DNA from: Trichomonas vaginalis G3
Taxonomy: Eukaryota > Parabasalia > Trichomonadida > Trichomonadidae
NCBI RefSeq assembly: GCF_026262505.1
Contig: NC_067204.1
Coordinates: 1-64,000, forward strand
Direction of reading: 5' to 3'
Length of the DNA: 64,000 bases
A program made the position numbers and the translations under genes. Position 1 is the first letter of the stretch, and each line of letters starts with the position of its first letter. The notes under the pieces were generated by a model. It worked only from the letters and a program-made list of their open reading frames with translations. It had not been told where the DNA came from and did not search any database. Shown here piece after piece: positions 10,271-22,359 of the stretch.

Positions 10271-11820
10271 ATACCAATCTGAGGGAGCCCCAGCAGGTTT
10301 CATCGAACGAATTATTCAAAAGAGCATCTTCCGTGAAAAGTGCTATTGGTTTTGTAAACTTCTTTGCTTTCAATTCATCTGGACCGTCTCTGTCACCAGT
10401 ATATTGTATTTAAACTGTACCAACAGTTGAAATACCACCCATAAAGTCTTCTGAGTCAGCAAATGGAATGCAAGCCAAAAGTTTGAACGGTCTCCATTTA
10501 TATTGAGTTTTTTGAGCTCCTGTATGAGTCCATACTTTCACATATGGCATAATGAAAACTTTGCATTTCAGGGTTAATGGTTGTTGTGAAGTTGTTGTTA
10601 AAGTTCATAGCATCTAATGTCAAGTTGTATGACCTCATCATCCTCAACTGTAGAATATTCTTCTCTTGGATAATATTTGCCATCTATGTTTATATGATAT
10701 TTAATACCAGGGTTGTAGAAACAAGAATAGTCATTTATAGTTCGTCTGAACAGTACAACATAGTATCTGCATGTTTCATTGCAGTTGTTAAAGCAATATC
10801 TGTTCTTGCACCTGGGTCAGCACTTTGGTTTCCAACTTCACCTGCAAAGTCTTTGACAGATATTTGGTGTATAGGGAAAAAGTGGAACTGCAATATATTT
10901 GGCAGCTAAAGCATTTGAAATATCTGGGTCAACATATAGACTGCAAGTCTGCTTTCTATTCTCTTGCATTCAAACTTTTCGCATGTGAACTTAACTGGGT
11001 CCAAGCAGTTCCAGCAGCATTGAAATAATAGTTTTACTTCAGTGTTGAGGTTTGAGAAACCAAGTTTAGGTCAACTTTGTCTTTGCAAAAGTCACAGAAC
11101 TTGGCTCCACCAGTTCCAGCTACAGCAATGCTGAATGGGTCTTGTGTTGGTGCAATGCTAAGTTATTTTTGCTTGGAGTAAGTTCGATAGAAATTTTTCC
11201 TGCCCAGTTTGGCAAGTATCTTAAAAACCTGAAGATGAGGAAAGATGACAAAGGAACTCTAAGTTTCAATTTTACTTTGGTTACTGCATTTCCATCTGAA
11301 CCAGAAAGGTTAACATAAATCCTGGAACGTTAGGGTCAAGTCTTCTTATTTTCTCAATAGTTGCATACTGGTTGTTTGTTCTCTAGCTTGTGGTTGTACT
11401 GAGTTTCTCAAAGCGAACATATAGTTTGCCCATGTACTGTTGAACTAAGTCAGAGTTAGAATATATCTTATATCCCATGAAAACTTCTGGAGCATATTGG
11501 TATCCGACATAGAAAATTCCATTGCAACCTTTCTTGTCAGACATCTTGGCAGAAGGTTTTATTTCAATGTCTTGTTCCACGTATAAGAAAGAGTTGTCAA
11601 TAGAAATTATATGAAACCTGTCGCAAGCAATATCTACTGTGTTGAAGAACCTTCTCCAAACTCACCTACGTTTCCATAAGAAAACAGCAGTTGTATATTC
11701 GTAAGTTCCAGGAACTATTTCTGACCTTCTAATGGCATTGTCGCATTCGTTATACCATTCGGAAACATTTCCATTCATGGCATCCAAAACTGTTGGCGTT
11801 ATATTCTGAGCGGCGTACAT
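10245..11820 (-). pseudogene. Major-capsid-like gene copy without insertions
   Basis: Counterpart of the B1 gene that is split by M2 and by element A (32489-32664, 33618-33905 and 55853-57020). It starts MYAAQNITPTVLDAMNGN. Because B2 carries no insert here, it provides the empty sites that define the CTTC duplication of M2 and the CCAGT duplication of element A. A double jelly-roll capsid role is inferred from size (roughly 540 residues), abundance of beta-prone sequence and position. It is not proven. Broken, with many interruptions. Confidence 0.5.
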
Positions 11821-11854
11821 TTCATATGGGTAAAAATATAGAATAGTTGTCAAG

Positions 11855-14800
11855 TTCTTCTTCGTATATGTTTTGTAAAGACTTTGTCATGAACTTCATC
11901 GTCTATGTTTTGTCAAGTTCTTCATCGTAAAGACTTTCTCATGAACTTTCTTGTCTATGTTTTGTAAAGACTTTGTCATGAACTTTCTTGTCTATGTTTT
12001 GTAAAGACTTTGTCATGAACTTTCTTGTCAATGTTTTGTAAAGACTTTGTCATGAACTTTCTTGTCTATGTTTTGTAAAGACTTTGTCATGAACTTTCTT
12101 GTCAATGTTTTGTAAAGTTCTTCATCGTAAAGACTTTGTCATGAACTTTCTTGTCTATGTTTTGTAAAGACTTTGTTGAGACTTCTTCGTCAATGTTTTG
12201 TAAAGACTTTCTCATGAACTTTCTTGTCAATGTTTTGTAAATGTTTTGTCATGAACTTTCTTGTCTATGTTTTGTAAAGACTTTGTCATGAACTTTCTTG
12301 TCAATGTTTTGTAAATGTTTTGTCATGAACTTTCTTGTCAATGTTTTGTAAATGTTTTGTCATGATTTCTTGTCAATGTTTTTGTAAAGTTCTTCATCGT
12401 AAAGACTTTGTAAAGTTCTTCATCGTATATGCTTTGTTGAGACTTCTTCGTCAATGTTTTGTAAAGACTTTCTCATGAACTTTCTTGTCAATGTTTTGTA
12501 AATGTTTTGTCATGAACTTTCTTGTCTATGTTTTGTAAAGACTTTGTCATGAACTTTCTTGTCAATGTTTTGTAAAGTTCTTCATCGTAAAGACTTTCTC
12601 ATGAACTTTCTTGTCTATGTTTTGTAAAGACTTTGTTGAGACTTCTTCGTCAATGTTTTGTAAAGACTTTCTCATGAACTTTCTTGTCAATGTTTTGTAA
12701 ATGTTTTGTCATGAACTTTCTTGTCAATGTTTTGTAAATGTTTTGTCATGAACTTTCTTGTCAATGTTTTGTAAAGACTTTGTCATGAACTTTCTTGTCA
12801 ATGTTTTGTAAAGACTTTGTCATGAACTTTCTTGTCAATGTTTTGTAAAGACTTTGTCATGAACTTTCTTGTCAATGTTTTGTAAATGTTTTTGTCATGA
12901 AACTTTCTTGTCTATGTTTTGTAAAGACTTTGTCATGAACTTTCTTGTCAATGTTTTGTAAATGTTTTGTCATGAACTTTCTTGTCAATGTTTTGTAAAG
13001 ACTTTGTCATGAACTTTCTTGTCAATGTTTTGTAAATGTTTGTTCATGAACTTTCTGTTCAATGTTTTGTAAATGTTTTGTCATGAACTTTCTTGTCAAT
13101 GTTTTGTAAAGTTCTTCATCGTAAAGACTTTGTAAAGTTCTTCATCATATTGCTTTGTTGAGACTTCTTCGTCAATGTTTTGTAAAGACTTTCTCATGAA
13201 CTTTCTTGTCAATGTTTTGTAAATGTTTTGTCATGAACTTTCTTGTCTATGTTTGTAAAGACTTTGTCATGAACTTTCTTGTCAATGTTTTGTAAATGTT
13301 TTGTCATGAACTTTCTTGTCAATGTTTTGTAAATTTTTGTCATGAACTTTCTTGTCAATGTTTTGTAAAGTTCTTCATCGTAAAGACTTTGTAAAGTTCT
13401 TCATCGTATATGCTTTGTTGAGACTTCTTTCGTCAATGTTTTTGTAAAGACTTTCTCATGAACTTTCTTGTCAATGTTTTGTAAAGTTCTTCATCGTAAA
13501 GACTTTGTAAAGTTCTTCATCGTATATGCTTTGTTGAGACTTCTTCGTCAATGTTTTGTAAAGACTTTCTCATGAACTTTCTTGTCAATGTTTTGTAAAT
13601 GTTTTGTCATGAACTTTCTTGTCTATGTTTTGTAAAGACTTTTGTCATGAACTTTCTTGTCAATGTTTTTGTAAAGTTCTTCATCGTAAAGACTTTCTCA
13701 TGAACTTTCTTGTCAATGTTTTGTAAATGTTTTGTCATGAACTTTCTTGTCAATGTTTTGTAAAGACTTTGTCATGAACTTTCTTGTCTATGTTTTGTAA
13801 ATGTTTTGTCATGAACTTTCTTGTCAATGTTTTGTAAAGACTTTGTCATGAACTTTCTTGTCAATGTTTTGTAAATGTTTTGTCATGAACTTTCTTGTCA
13901 ATGTTTTGTAAATGTTTTGTCATGAACTTTCTTGTCAATGTTTTGTAAAGTTCTTCATCGTAAAGACTTTGTAAAGTTCTTCATCGTATATGCTTTGTTG
14001 AGACTTCTTCGTCAATGTTTTGTAAAGACTTTCTCATGAACTTTCTTGTCAATGTTTTGTAAAGTTCTTCATCGTAAAGACTTTGTAAAGTTCTTCATCG
14101 TATATGCTTTGTTGAGACTTCTTCGTCAATGTTTTGTAAAGACTTTCTCATGAACTTTCTTGTCAATGTTTTGTAAATGTTTTGTCATGAACTTTCTTGT
14201 CTATGTTTTGTAAAGACTTTGTCATGAACTTTCTTGTCAATGTTTTGTAAAGACTTTGTCATGAACTTTCTTGTCAATGTTTTGTAAATGTTTTTCATGA
14301 ACTTTCTTTGTCAAATGTTTTGTAAATGTTTGTATAACTTTCTTGTCATGTTTGTAAAGTTTTGTCATGAACTTTCTTGTCAATGTTTTGTAAATGTTTT
14401 GTCATGAACTTTCTTGTCTATGTTTTGTAAAGACTTTGTCATGAACTTTCTTGTCAATGTTTTGTAAATGTTTTGTCATGAACTTTCTTGTCAATGTTTT
14501 GTAAATGTTTTGTCATGAACTTTCTTGTCAATGTTTTGTAAATGTTTTGTCATGAACTTTCTTGTCAATGTTTTGTAAAGACTTTGTCATGAACTTTCTT
14601 GTCAATGTTTTGTAAATGTTTTGTCATGAACTTTCTTGTCAATGTTTTTAAATGTTTTGTCATGAACTTTCTTGTCAATGTTTTGTAAAGTTCTTCATCG
14701 TAAAGACTTTTGTAAAGTTCTTCATCGTATATGCTTTGTTGAGACTTCTTCGTCAATGTTTTGTAAAGAACTTTCTCATGAACTTTCTTGTCAATGTTTT

Positions 14801-17800
14801 GTAAATGTTTTGTCATGAACTTTCTTGTCTATGTTTTGTAAAGACTTTGTCATGAACTTTCTTGTCAATGTTTTGTAAAGTTCTTCATCGTAAAGACTTT
14901 GTAAAGTTCTTCATCGTATATGCTTTGTTGAGACTTCTTCGTCAATGTTTTGTAAAGACTTTCTCATGAACTTTCTTGTCAATGTTTTGTAAATGTTTTT
15001 GTCATGAACTTTCTTGTCTATGTTTTGTAAAGACTTTGTCATGAACTTTCTTTGTCAATGTTTTTTAAAGACTTTGTCATGAACTTTCTTGTCAATGTTT
15101 TGTAAATGTTTTGTCATGAACTTTCTTGTCAATGTTTTGTAAATGTTTTGTCATGAACTTTCTTGTCAATGTTTTGTAAAGACTTTGTCATGAACTTTCT
15201 TGTCTATGTTTTGTAAAGACTTTGTCATGAACTTTCTTGTCAATGTTTTGTAAAGACTTTGTCATGAACTTTCTTGTCAATGTTTTGTAAAGACTTTGTC
15301 ATGAACTTTTCTTGTCAATGTTTTGTAAATTTTTGTCATGAACTTTCTTGTCAATGTTTTGTAAATGTTTTGTCATGAACTTTCTTGTCAATGTTTTGTA
15401 AATGTTTTGTCATGAACTTTCTTGTCAATGTTTTGTAAATGTTTTGTCATGAACTTTCTTGTCAATGTTTTGTAAAGTTCTTCATCGTAAAGACTTTGTA
15501 AAGTTCTTCATCGTATATGCTTTGTTGAGACTTCTTCGTCAATGTTTTGTAAAGACTTTCTCATGAACTTTCTTGTCAATGTTTGTAAATGTTTTGTCAT
15601 GAACTTTCTTGTCATGTTTTGTAAAACTTTGTCATGAACTTTCTTGTCAATGTTTTGTAAAGTTCTTCATCGTAAAGACTTTCTCATGAACTTTCTTGTC
15701 AATGTTTTGTAAATGTTTTGTCATGAACTTTCTTGTCAATGTTTTGTAAAGTTCTTCATCGTAAAGACTTTGTAAAGTTCTTCATCGTATATGCTTTGTT
15801 GAGACTTCTTCGTCAATGTTTTGTAAAGACTTTCTCATGAACTTTCTTGTCAATGTTTTGTAAATGTTTTGTCATGAACTTTCTTGTCAATGTTTTGTAA
15901 ATGTTTTGTCATGAACTTTCTTGTCAATGTTTTGTAAATTGTTGTTCATGAACTTTCTTGTCAATTGTTTGTAAAGTTCTTCATCGTAAGACTTTGTAAA
16001 GTTCTTCATCGTATATCTTTGTTGAGACTTCTTCGTCAATGTTTTGTAAAGACTTTCTCATGAACTTTCTTGTCAATGTTTTGTAAAGACTTTGTCATGA
16101 ACTTTCTTGTCAATGTTTTGTAAATGTTTTGTCATGAACTTTCTTGTCAATGTTTTGTAAATTGTTTGTCATGAACTTTCTTGTCAATGTTTTGTAAAGT
16201 TCTTCATGCGTAAAGACTTTGTAAAGTTCTTCATCGTATATGCTTTGTTGAGACTTTCTTCGTCAATGTTTTGTAAAGACTTTCTCATGAACTTTCTTGT
16301 CAATTGTTTTGTAAAGACTTTGTCATGAACTTTCTTGTCAATGTTTTGTAAATGTTTTGTCATGAACTTTCTTGTCATAGTTTTGTAAATGTTTTGTCAT
16401 GAACTTTCTTGTCAATGTTTTGTAAAGTTCTTCATCGTAAAGACTTTGTAAAGTTCTTCATCGTATATGCTTTGTTGAGACTTCTTCGTCAATGTTTTGT
16501 AAAGACTTTCTCATGAACTTTCTTGTCAAGTTTTGTAAATGTTTTGTCATGAACTTTCTTGTCAATGTTTTGTAAATGTTTTTGTCATGAACTTTCTTGT
16601 CAATGTTTTGTAAATGTTTTGTCATGAACTTTCTTGTCAATGTTTTTGTAAAGTTCTTATCGTAAAGACTTTGTAAAATTCTTCATCGTATATTGCTTTG
16701 TTGAGACTTCTTCGTCAATGTTTTGTAAAGACTTTCTCATGAACTTTCTTTGTAATGTATTTGTAAATGTTTTGTCATGAACTTCTTGTCAATGTTTGTA
16801 AATGTTTTGTCATGAACTTTCTTGTCAATGTTTTGTAAAGACTTTGTCATGAACTTTCTTGTCAATGTTTTGTTAAATGTTTTGTCATGAACTTTCTTGT
16901 CAATGTTTTGTTAAATTTTTTGTCATGAACTTTCTTGTCTATGTTTTGTAAAGACTTTGTCATGAACTTTCTTGTCAATGGTTTTGTAAATGTTTTGTCA
17001 TGAACTTTCTTGTCAATGTTTTGTAAATGTTTTGTCAATGAAACTTTCTTGTCAATGTTTTGTAAAGTTCTTCATCGTAAAGACTTTTGTAAAGTTCTTC
17101 ATCGTATATGCTTTGTTGAGACTTCTTCGTCAATGTTTTGTAAAGACTTTCTCATGAACTTTCTTGTCAATGTTTTGTAAAGACTTTGTCATGAACTTTC
17201 TTGTCAATGTTTTGTAAATGTTTTGTCATGAACTTTCTTGTCAATGTTTTGTAAATGTTTTGTCATGAACTTTTTGTCAATGTTTTGTAAAGTTCTTCAT
17301 CGTAAAGACTTTGTAAAGTTCTTCATCGTATATGCTTTGTTGAGACTTCTTCGTCAATGTTTTGTAAAGACTTTCTCATGAACTTTCTTGTCAATGTTTT
17401 GTAAATGTTTTGTCATGAACTTTCTTGTCAATGTTTTGTAAATGTTTTGTCATGAACTTTCTTGTCAATGTTTTGTAAATGTTTTGTCATGAACTTTCTT
17501 GTCAATGTTTTGTAAAGTTCTTCATCGTAAAGACTTTGTAAAGTTCTTCATCGTATATGCTTTGTTGAGACTTCTTCGTCAATGTTTTGTAAAGACTTTC
17601 TCATGAACTTTCTTGTCAATGTTTTGTAAAGACTTTGTCATGAACTTTCTTGTCAATGTTTTGTAAATGTTTTGTCATGAACTTTCTTGTCAATGTTTTG
17701 TAAATGTTTTGTCATGAACTTTCTTGTCAATGTTTTGTAAATTCTTCATCGTAAAGACTTTGTAAAGTTCTTCATCGTATATGCTTTGTTGAGACTTCTT

Positions 17801-19095
17801 CGTCAATGTTTTGTAAAGACTTTCTCATGAACTTTCTTGTCAATGTTTTGTAAAGACTTTGTCATGAACTTTCTTGTCAATGTTTTGTAAATGTTTTGTC
17901 ATGAACTTTCTTGTCAATGTTTTGTAAATGTTTTGTCATGAACTTCTTATCAATGTTTTGTAAATGTTTTGTCATGAACTTTCTTGTCAATGTTTTGTAA
18001 ATGTTTTGTCATGAACTTTCTTGTCAATGTTTTGTAAAGTTCTTCATCGTAAAGACTTTGTAAAGTTCTTCATCGTATATGCTTTGTTGAGACTTCTTCG
18101 TCAATGTTTTGTAAAGACTTTCTCATGAACTTTCTTGTCAATGTTTTGTAAATGTTTTGTCATGAACTTTCTTGTCAATGTTTTGTAAATGTTTTGTCAT
18201 GAACTTTCTTGTCAATGTTTTGTAAAGTTCTTCATCGTAAAGACTTTGTAAAGTTCTTCATCGTATATGCTTTGTTGAGACTTCTTCGTCAATGTTTTGT
18301 AAAGACTTTCTCATGAACTTTCTTGTCAATGTTTTGTAAAGTTCTTCATCGTAAAGACTTTGTAAAGTTCTTCATCGTATATGCTTTGTTGAGACTTCTT
18401 CGTCAATGTTTTGTAAAGACTTTCTCATGAACTTTCTTGTCAATGTTTTGTAAATGTTTTGTCATGAACTTTCTTGTCTATGTTTTGTAAAGATTTTGTC
18501 ATGAACTTTCTTGTCTATGTTTTGTAAAGACTTTGTCATGAACTTTTCTTGTCAATGTTTTGTAAATGTTTTGTCATGAACTTTCTTGTCAATGTTTTGT
18601 AAATGTTTGTCATGAACTTTCTTGTCAATGTTTTGTAAATTGTTGTCATGAACTTTCTTGTCAATGTTTTGTAAAGACTTTGTCATGAACTTTCTTGTCT
18701 ATGTTTTGTAAAGACTTTGTCATGAACTTTCTTGTCAATGTTTTGTAAATGTTTTGTCATGAACTTTCTTGTCAATGTTTTGTAAAGTTCTTCATCGTAA
18801 AGACTTTGTAAAGTTCTTCATCGTATATGCTTTGTTGAGACTTCTTCGTCAATGTTTTGTAAAGACTTTCTCATGAACTTTCTTGTCAATGTTTTGTTAA
18901 GACTTCTTCATCTAATTTCTCATGAACTTTCTTGTCAATGTTTTGTAAAGACTTCTTCATCTAATTTCTCATGAACTTTCTTGTCTATGTTTTGTTGAGA
19001 CTTTGTCATGAACTTTCTTGTCAATGTTTTGTTGAGACTTCTTCATCTAATTTCTCATGAACTTTCTTGTCAATGTTTTGTCAAGTTCTTCTTCG
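11855..19095. repeat. Minisatellite of about 7.2 kb with higher-order structure
   Basis: The main unit is 37 bp: CATGAACTTTCTTGTCAATG followed by TTTTGTAAAGACTTTGT, alternating with a variant ending TTTTGTAAATGTTTTGT. At fairly regular spacing a different block appears, built from GTTCTTCATCGTAAAGACTT, GTATATGCTTTG and TTGAGACTTCTTCGTC, which gives a higher-order period. The array occupies the place of a Ser/Glu-rich linker in the gene matching B1 31759-32487: its borders fall at the SSEEV codons and at CAACTATTCTATATTTTTAC. Unit-length variation is mostly single-base. A 37-bp unit shifts reading frame every repeat, so it is unlikely to be translated throughout. Confidence 0.9.
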
Positions 19096-20090
19096 TCAAT
19101 GTTTTGTTGAGACTTCTTCACTACTTTCACTTTGTTCTACTCTTTTCTTCTTCTTTGGTGTCGCTTTTGGTAACTTGCCCTCTGCTTCAAGTTGTTGTTG
19201 CTGAACTATTTCTTCCATGTCTGGTTGTATCTGAACTTCTTCCTGTTGAGTTTCTTGTACCTCATCTGCTGGCATTTCATATATTCCGAGACCGTTTTTA
19301 ACAAGTTCCCTATCTAAGTCATCCGGACTCATAAACCTTTCTTCTTTCGTTCCGTCTCTATTTTTTACGCTTTTCATTGCCTTTTGCATGGCTGCGTCGT
19401 TATTTTTACTTTCTTGTGCTAAGTTTTCATACTGTACGGTTTGGTTTTGCAACTGTAAAAGTTTTTCTGCCTTTACATTTGCTTCAACTTCCTTTTTATA
19501 CTCATCGCTATCCATATATGTCTTCAGGGCTTTTTGTTTTATCTCTTCATCTTTCAGTACTTTATATTGAGTTAGTATGGTTTTTCAAATTTATAACATC
19601 TTGTTCCATTTTTTGCTACTTCTGCTGCTTTCTGACACTTTTTTCGCATATTCCTCTGTACTTAGTTCTTTCAGTTGTTCTTCTTTCTTCTTTTTCTCTA
19701 CGTTTAACTCATTGAGTTTCTTTGTGTGTCTGTCATATTCTAGTTTCTTTTCGTTTTCACCTATTTGCTTCTGTATGTCTATGTTTGACTTTTTGACATC
19801 TGCTATTTGATTTTTGAGTGAACTCAAATTCATTTGACTTTGAGGGTTATAGGCTGTTCGTCTGCAGCTCCACCATAGCCTGCCATTTTCGCTAAAAGTG
19901 CCGCTCTTAAACCTCCACTCTGTGCACCAAGAACTCGGTTTAAAAGCATAGGATTGCTTGACATTTGTTGCAACATAGTGGGGTCATTCAGCATTTGTTG
20001 TTGCAACTGTTGTTGTGGTGTCAGTCTTACTATTGGATGTTTCAATGCTCTCTTCCTCTTACGTATATTCTTACGTAGCTTACGTGGCAT
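19096..20090 (-). pseudogene. Coiled-coil protein gene copy of B2
   Basis: It starts MPRKLRKNIRKRKRALKHP, a strongly basic head, then a Gln/Met-rich stretch and a long Lys/Glu-rich coiled coil. Counterpart of B1 26758 onward. The B2 copy is shorter than B1 in the middle and runs into the minisatellite. B2 preserves the uninterrupted sequence at the M1 insertion point (around 19573). A virion-associated DNA-binding role is possible from the basic head but is inference. Broken, a handful of interruptions. Confidence 0.6.
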
Positions 20091-20490
20091 TTTAAGTGAA
20101 GTTAAAAAGCGGTTTTTGACAGATGTTTATATGACACTTTCTCCGGTTTATAGGACCTCTCTCATATTCTATATTGTCAAGACTTCCTGGACTGTTGTCA
20201 AAATGTCATGTTGTCTCATTTTTTCAGAGAAGTTCGTTTAACCGAGGGACCGAGGGACCGAGGGACCTGGTGACGTAGCGACGATAGACCCTTACTTATC
20301 CGGACATAGTTCTACTATTTTGAGTCCTCTACCAAAAAGTCAACAGCAACGACTTTCAAAAAATTTTAGGGGCTAGAAGGCACGAAGTGCCTGGGAAGCC
20401 CGCTTCACCCAAAAAAAACCTCATTTTATACTTCATTGCATACTAAACATCTTCAGGGGCTAGAGGGGCGCAGCCCTGGAAGCCCCAATA
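20091..20490. other. Terminal region of B2
   Basis: Noncoding. The first half matches 26530-26757 of B1 in reverse complement (for example TAGCGACGATAGACCCTTAC), with three GACCGAGG copies at 20243-20267. Two GC-rich hairpins follow: GGGGCTAGAAGGCACGAAGT at 20349 and GGGGCTAGAGGGGCGCAGCC at 20458. The B1 terminus has one such hairpin at 25317-25347. The outer hairpin probably marks the element end; the exact last base is not fixed. Confidence 0.55.
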
Positions 20491-22040
20491 CCTTTTTTTT
20501 TTTTAAATATAAAACCAAAAATAATTGTTATAATTTAAATGAAGAAGTAATTTAAAACGATTTTATTTATGATCAAATTTTATATATTTTTTAGATCAAA
20601 TCCATTTTAATAGAATTTATATACTATTCATCTATTAGTAAACACTACCGTATATTATTTTTTAAGCTATCTTATTTTTTGAAATTTTAGTCAAAGCTTT
20701 GGTCGCAAGAAGAATTGCATGATAAATAAAAACATTTAATCAAAGTCAATTTTATTTTTCATATTCAAATGGACTGAGTGTTAACATTTAACATTTTTTG
20801 CTAATTGTCGTCAAAAATTAGGCGTAAAGCAAAAATTGATATTTCATATGGTTTTATGATAGATAAGCATTATATTCCCACTCATTATATTCGTAAATTT
20901 TGAGGTTTATCCTTCGCTTTTAAGATCATTGAATTTGATTTTTATAGAAAATAGTTATATATTAGAAAAGAATATGAGTTTATGTGATATTATTTTTCAG
21001 AAGATTTCATTCTATATGCCTATGAAAAATACTCTCAAAACTAACTTTTTCCTAATTATAATTAAATCTAGAATATTGTATTATGCTTAGTATTATTTCA
21101 TTTTTCTCATTCAATTTAGAATTTACAAATGTCAAAAAATTGAGAGCTGTCACTTACGTGCCCAGAATGCAAGCTTGAGAAATTTGAAACGAAGTTTCAA
21201 ATTTCTGCCTTGCAAATATGCAAAAAGAAAGTCAAGAAAAAAAAATTTTTGAAATTGAGAATAAAAATAATATTGTGATTTTTTGTGATATATGGATTTT
21301 TTAGAAGATTTTAGAGATTGAAGTCTCAATTTATAAAAATTTTTTAAATTGAGAGGAATTTTAATGATATTATTTTATTTGATATTTGGATTTTTTAGAT
21401 GATTTTAGAGATGTCAGTCTCAATTTAAAAAATTTACAAAAAATGATCGTAAAATAATCGTTTTTGTTCAAATCCTTTTCATTTCGGGAAATTGAAGTTA
21501 AATATCAAAGTGATGGTCTATGCATATGTTAAATCAAATCATTAAAAAGTGTTTTGATGACTTTTTCTAACCGCAAATTGTCACTTTTTGATGTTTTAAA
21601 ATTATTATATATTCTATATGCACATAAGATATAAATTAATATTAAAATATCAAAATCGATTTTTGAGAGAATCAAATTTATCGCATCTCATCGTTGTTGC
21701 GAATTAATATTTTATTTGCAATGTATATATGATCATAATTATAGTTATCATATTAAAATTCAAAAATAATTTTTGAGTTTCAGATCTCCCTAATTTCCCA
21801 TATAAATATATGTTTATTTTATTAAAAATAGAATGTCCAATTATTGATAAAAATCGATCCGCATTTCATGCTTTTAATTCTATATATATAACCCATCTAT
21901 GTAAACCTCGATGTCACTTTTGCGGCCTCGCTCCTCTCGGCCGCAAAAGTGACATCGAGGTTTACATGATGGAAAATGTAACTACGTTATTTCCAGTGCA
22001 CTCTTTCCATTTTGCTTTTTCTTATTTGCATTGCGATATC
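20491..22040. other. AT-rich spacer without recognised genes
   Basis: Very AT-rich, with no ORF resembling a protein. Poly-A/T runs and short repeats such as GATTTTAGAGAT are seen. Probably intergenic host DNA or the worn remains of older elements. The only ordered structure is the palindrome at 21899-21967. Confidence 0.6.
21899..21967. repeat. Perfect 29-bp-arm palindrome with transposon-end motif
   Basis: Arms 21899-21927 and 21939-21967 are exact complements around an 11-base loop. Each arm reads AAAAGTGACA, six bases, then TTTACAT toward the outside. The same AAAAGTGACA...TTTACATG order lies just inside the left end of T1 (22093-22110) and inside both ends of M1. It may be two transposon ends joined head to head, or a very short nonautonomous element. 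Confidence 0.6.
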
Positions 22041-22359
22041 TAAACCTTTGAATATGTTGTGCATGAAAATTCGGTTCACTTCACTTCTGACAAAAGTGAC
22101 AAGTTTACATGGCAAAAATATATAGGGTATTTTTTTTTAAAAGTAGTTATCTTTATATATAAAAATAAAACCTTTGATATATTTGAGTAAATGATTTATT
22201 AATTTATTTATTTTTTTTAAATCAAATCATATAAATATATATATATATAATAGTGAAATAGAACAAGAGATAATTATTGATGATTAAATTGTAGAGACGA
22301 GGATAAAAGTTTAGATAAATTAATAAAATTAGTGTGGAATCAGACAAATTTCGGGTTGT

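Larger units (their letters stand above)
1..20490 (-). mobile_element. Maverick/Polinton-like element B2 (fossil, enters from the left edge)
   Basis: Read on the minus strand from a terminus near 20490, this element carries a coiled-coil protein gene, a large minisatellite, a capsid-like gene, small genes, an SF3 helicase and an A32-like packaging ATPase. The order matches element B1 (25313-64000), so the two are relatives facing away from each other across a 4.8-kb spacer. Its far end is folded into the inverted repeat at 1-6190. It is heavily broken, with dozens of interruptions. Many differences from B1 are single-base indels, so long-read error may add to true decay. Family assignment rests on gene content and on the terminal hairpins; no polymerase was found. 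Confidence 0.7.

Noticed and set aside
14565-16640. ORFs such as MTKHLQNIDKKVHDK in the minisatellite
   Set aside because: The 37-bp unit does not keep frame, and the ORFs end at unit-length changes. No evidence for a repeat protein.
20491-21890. Host gene or RNA gene in the AT-rich spacer
   Set aside because: No ORF with protein-like composition, no tRNA-like cloverleaf and no rRNA-like segment was seen by eye.
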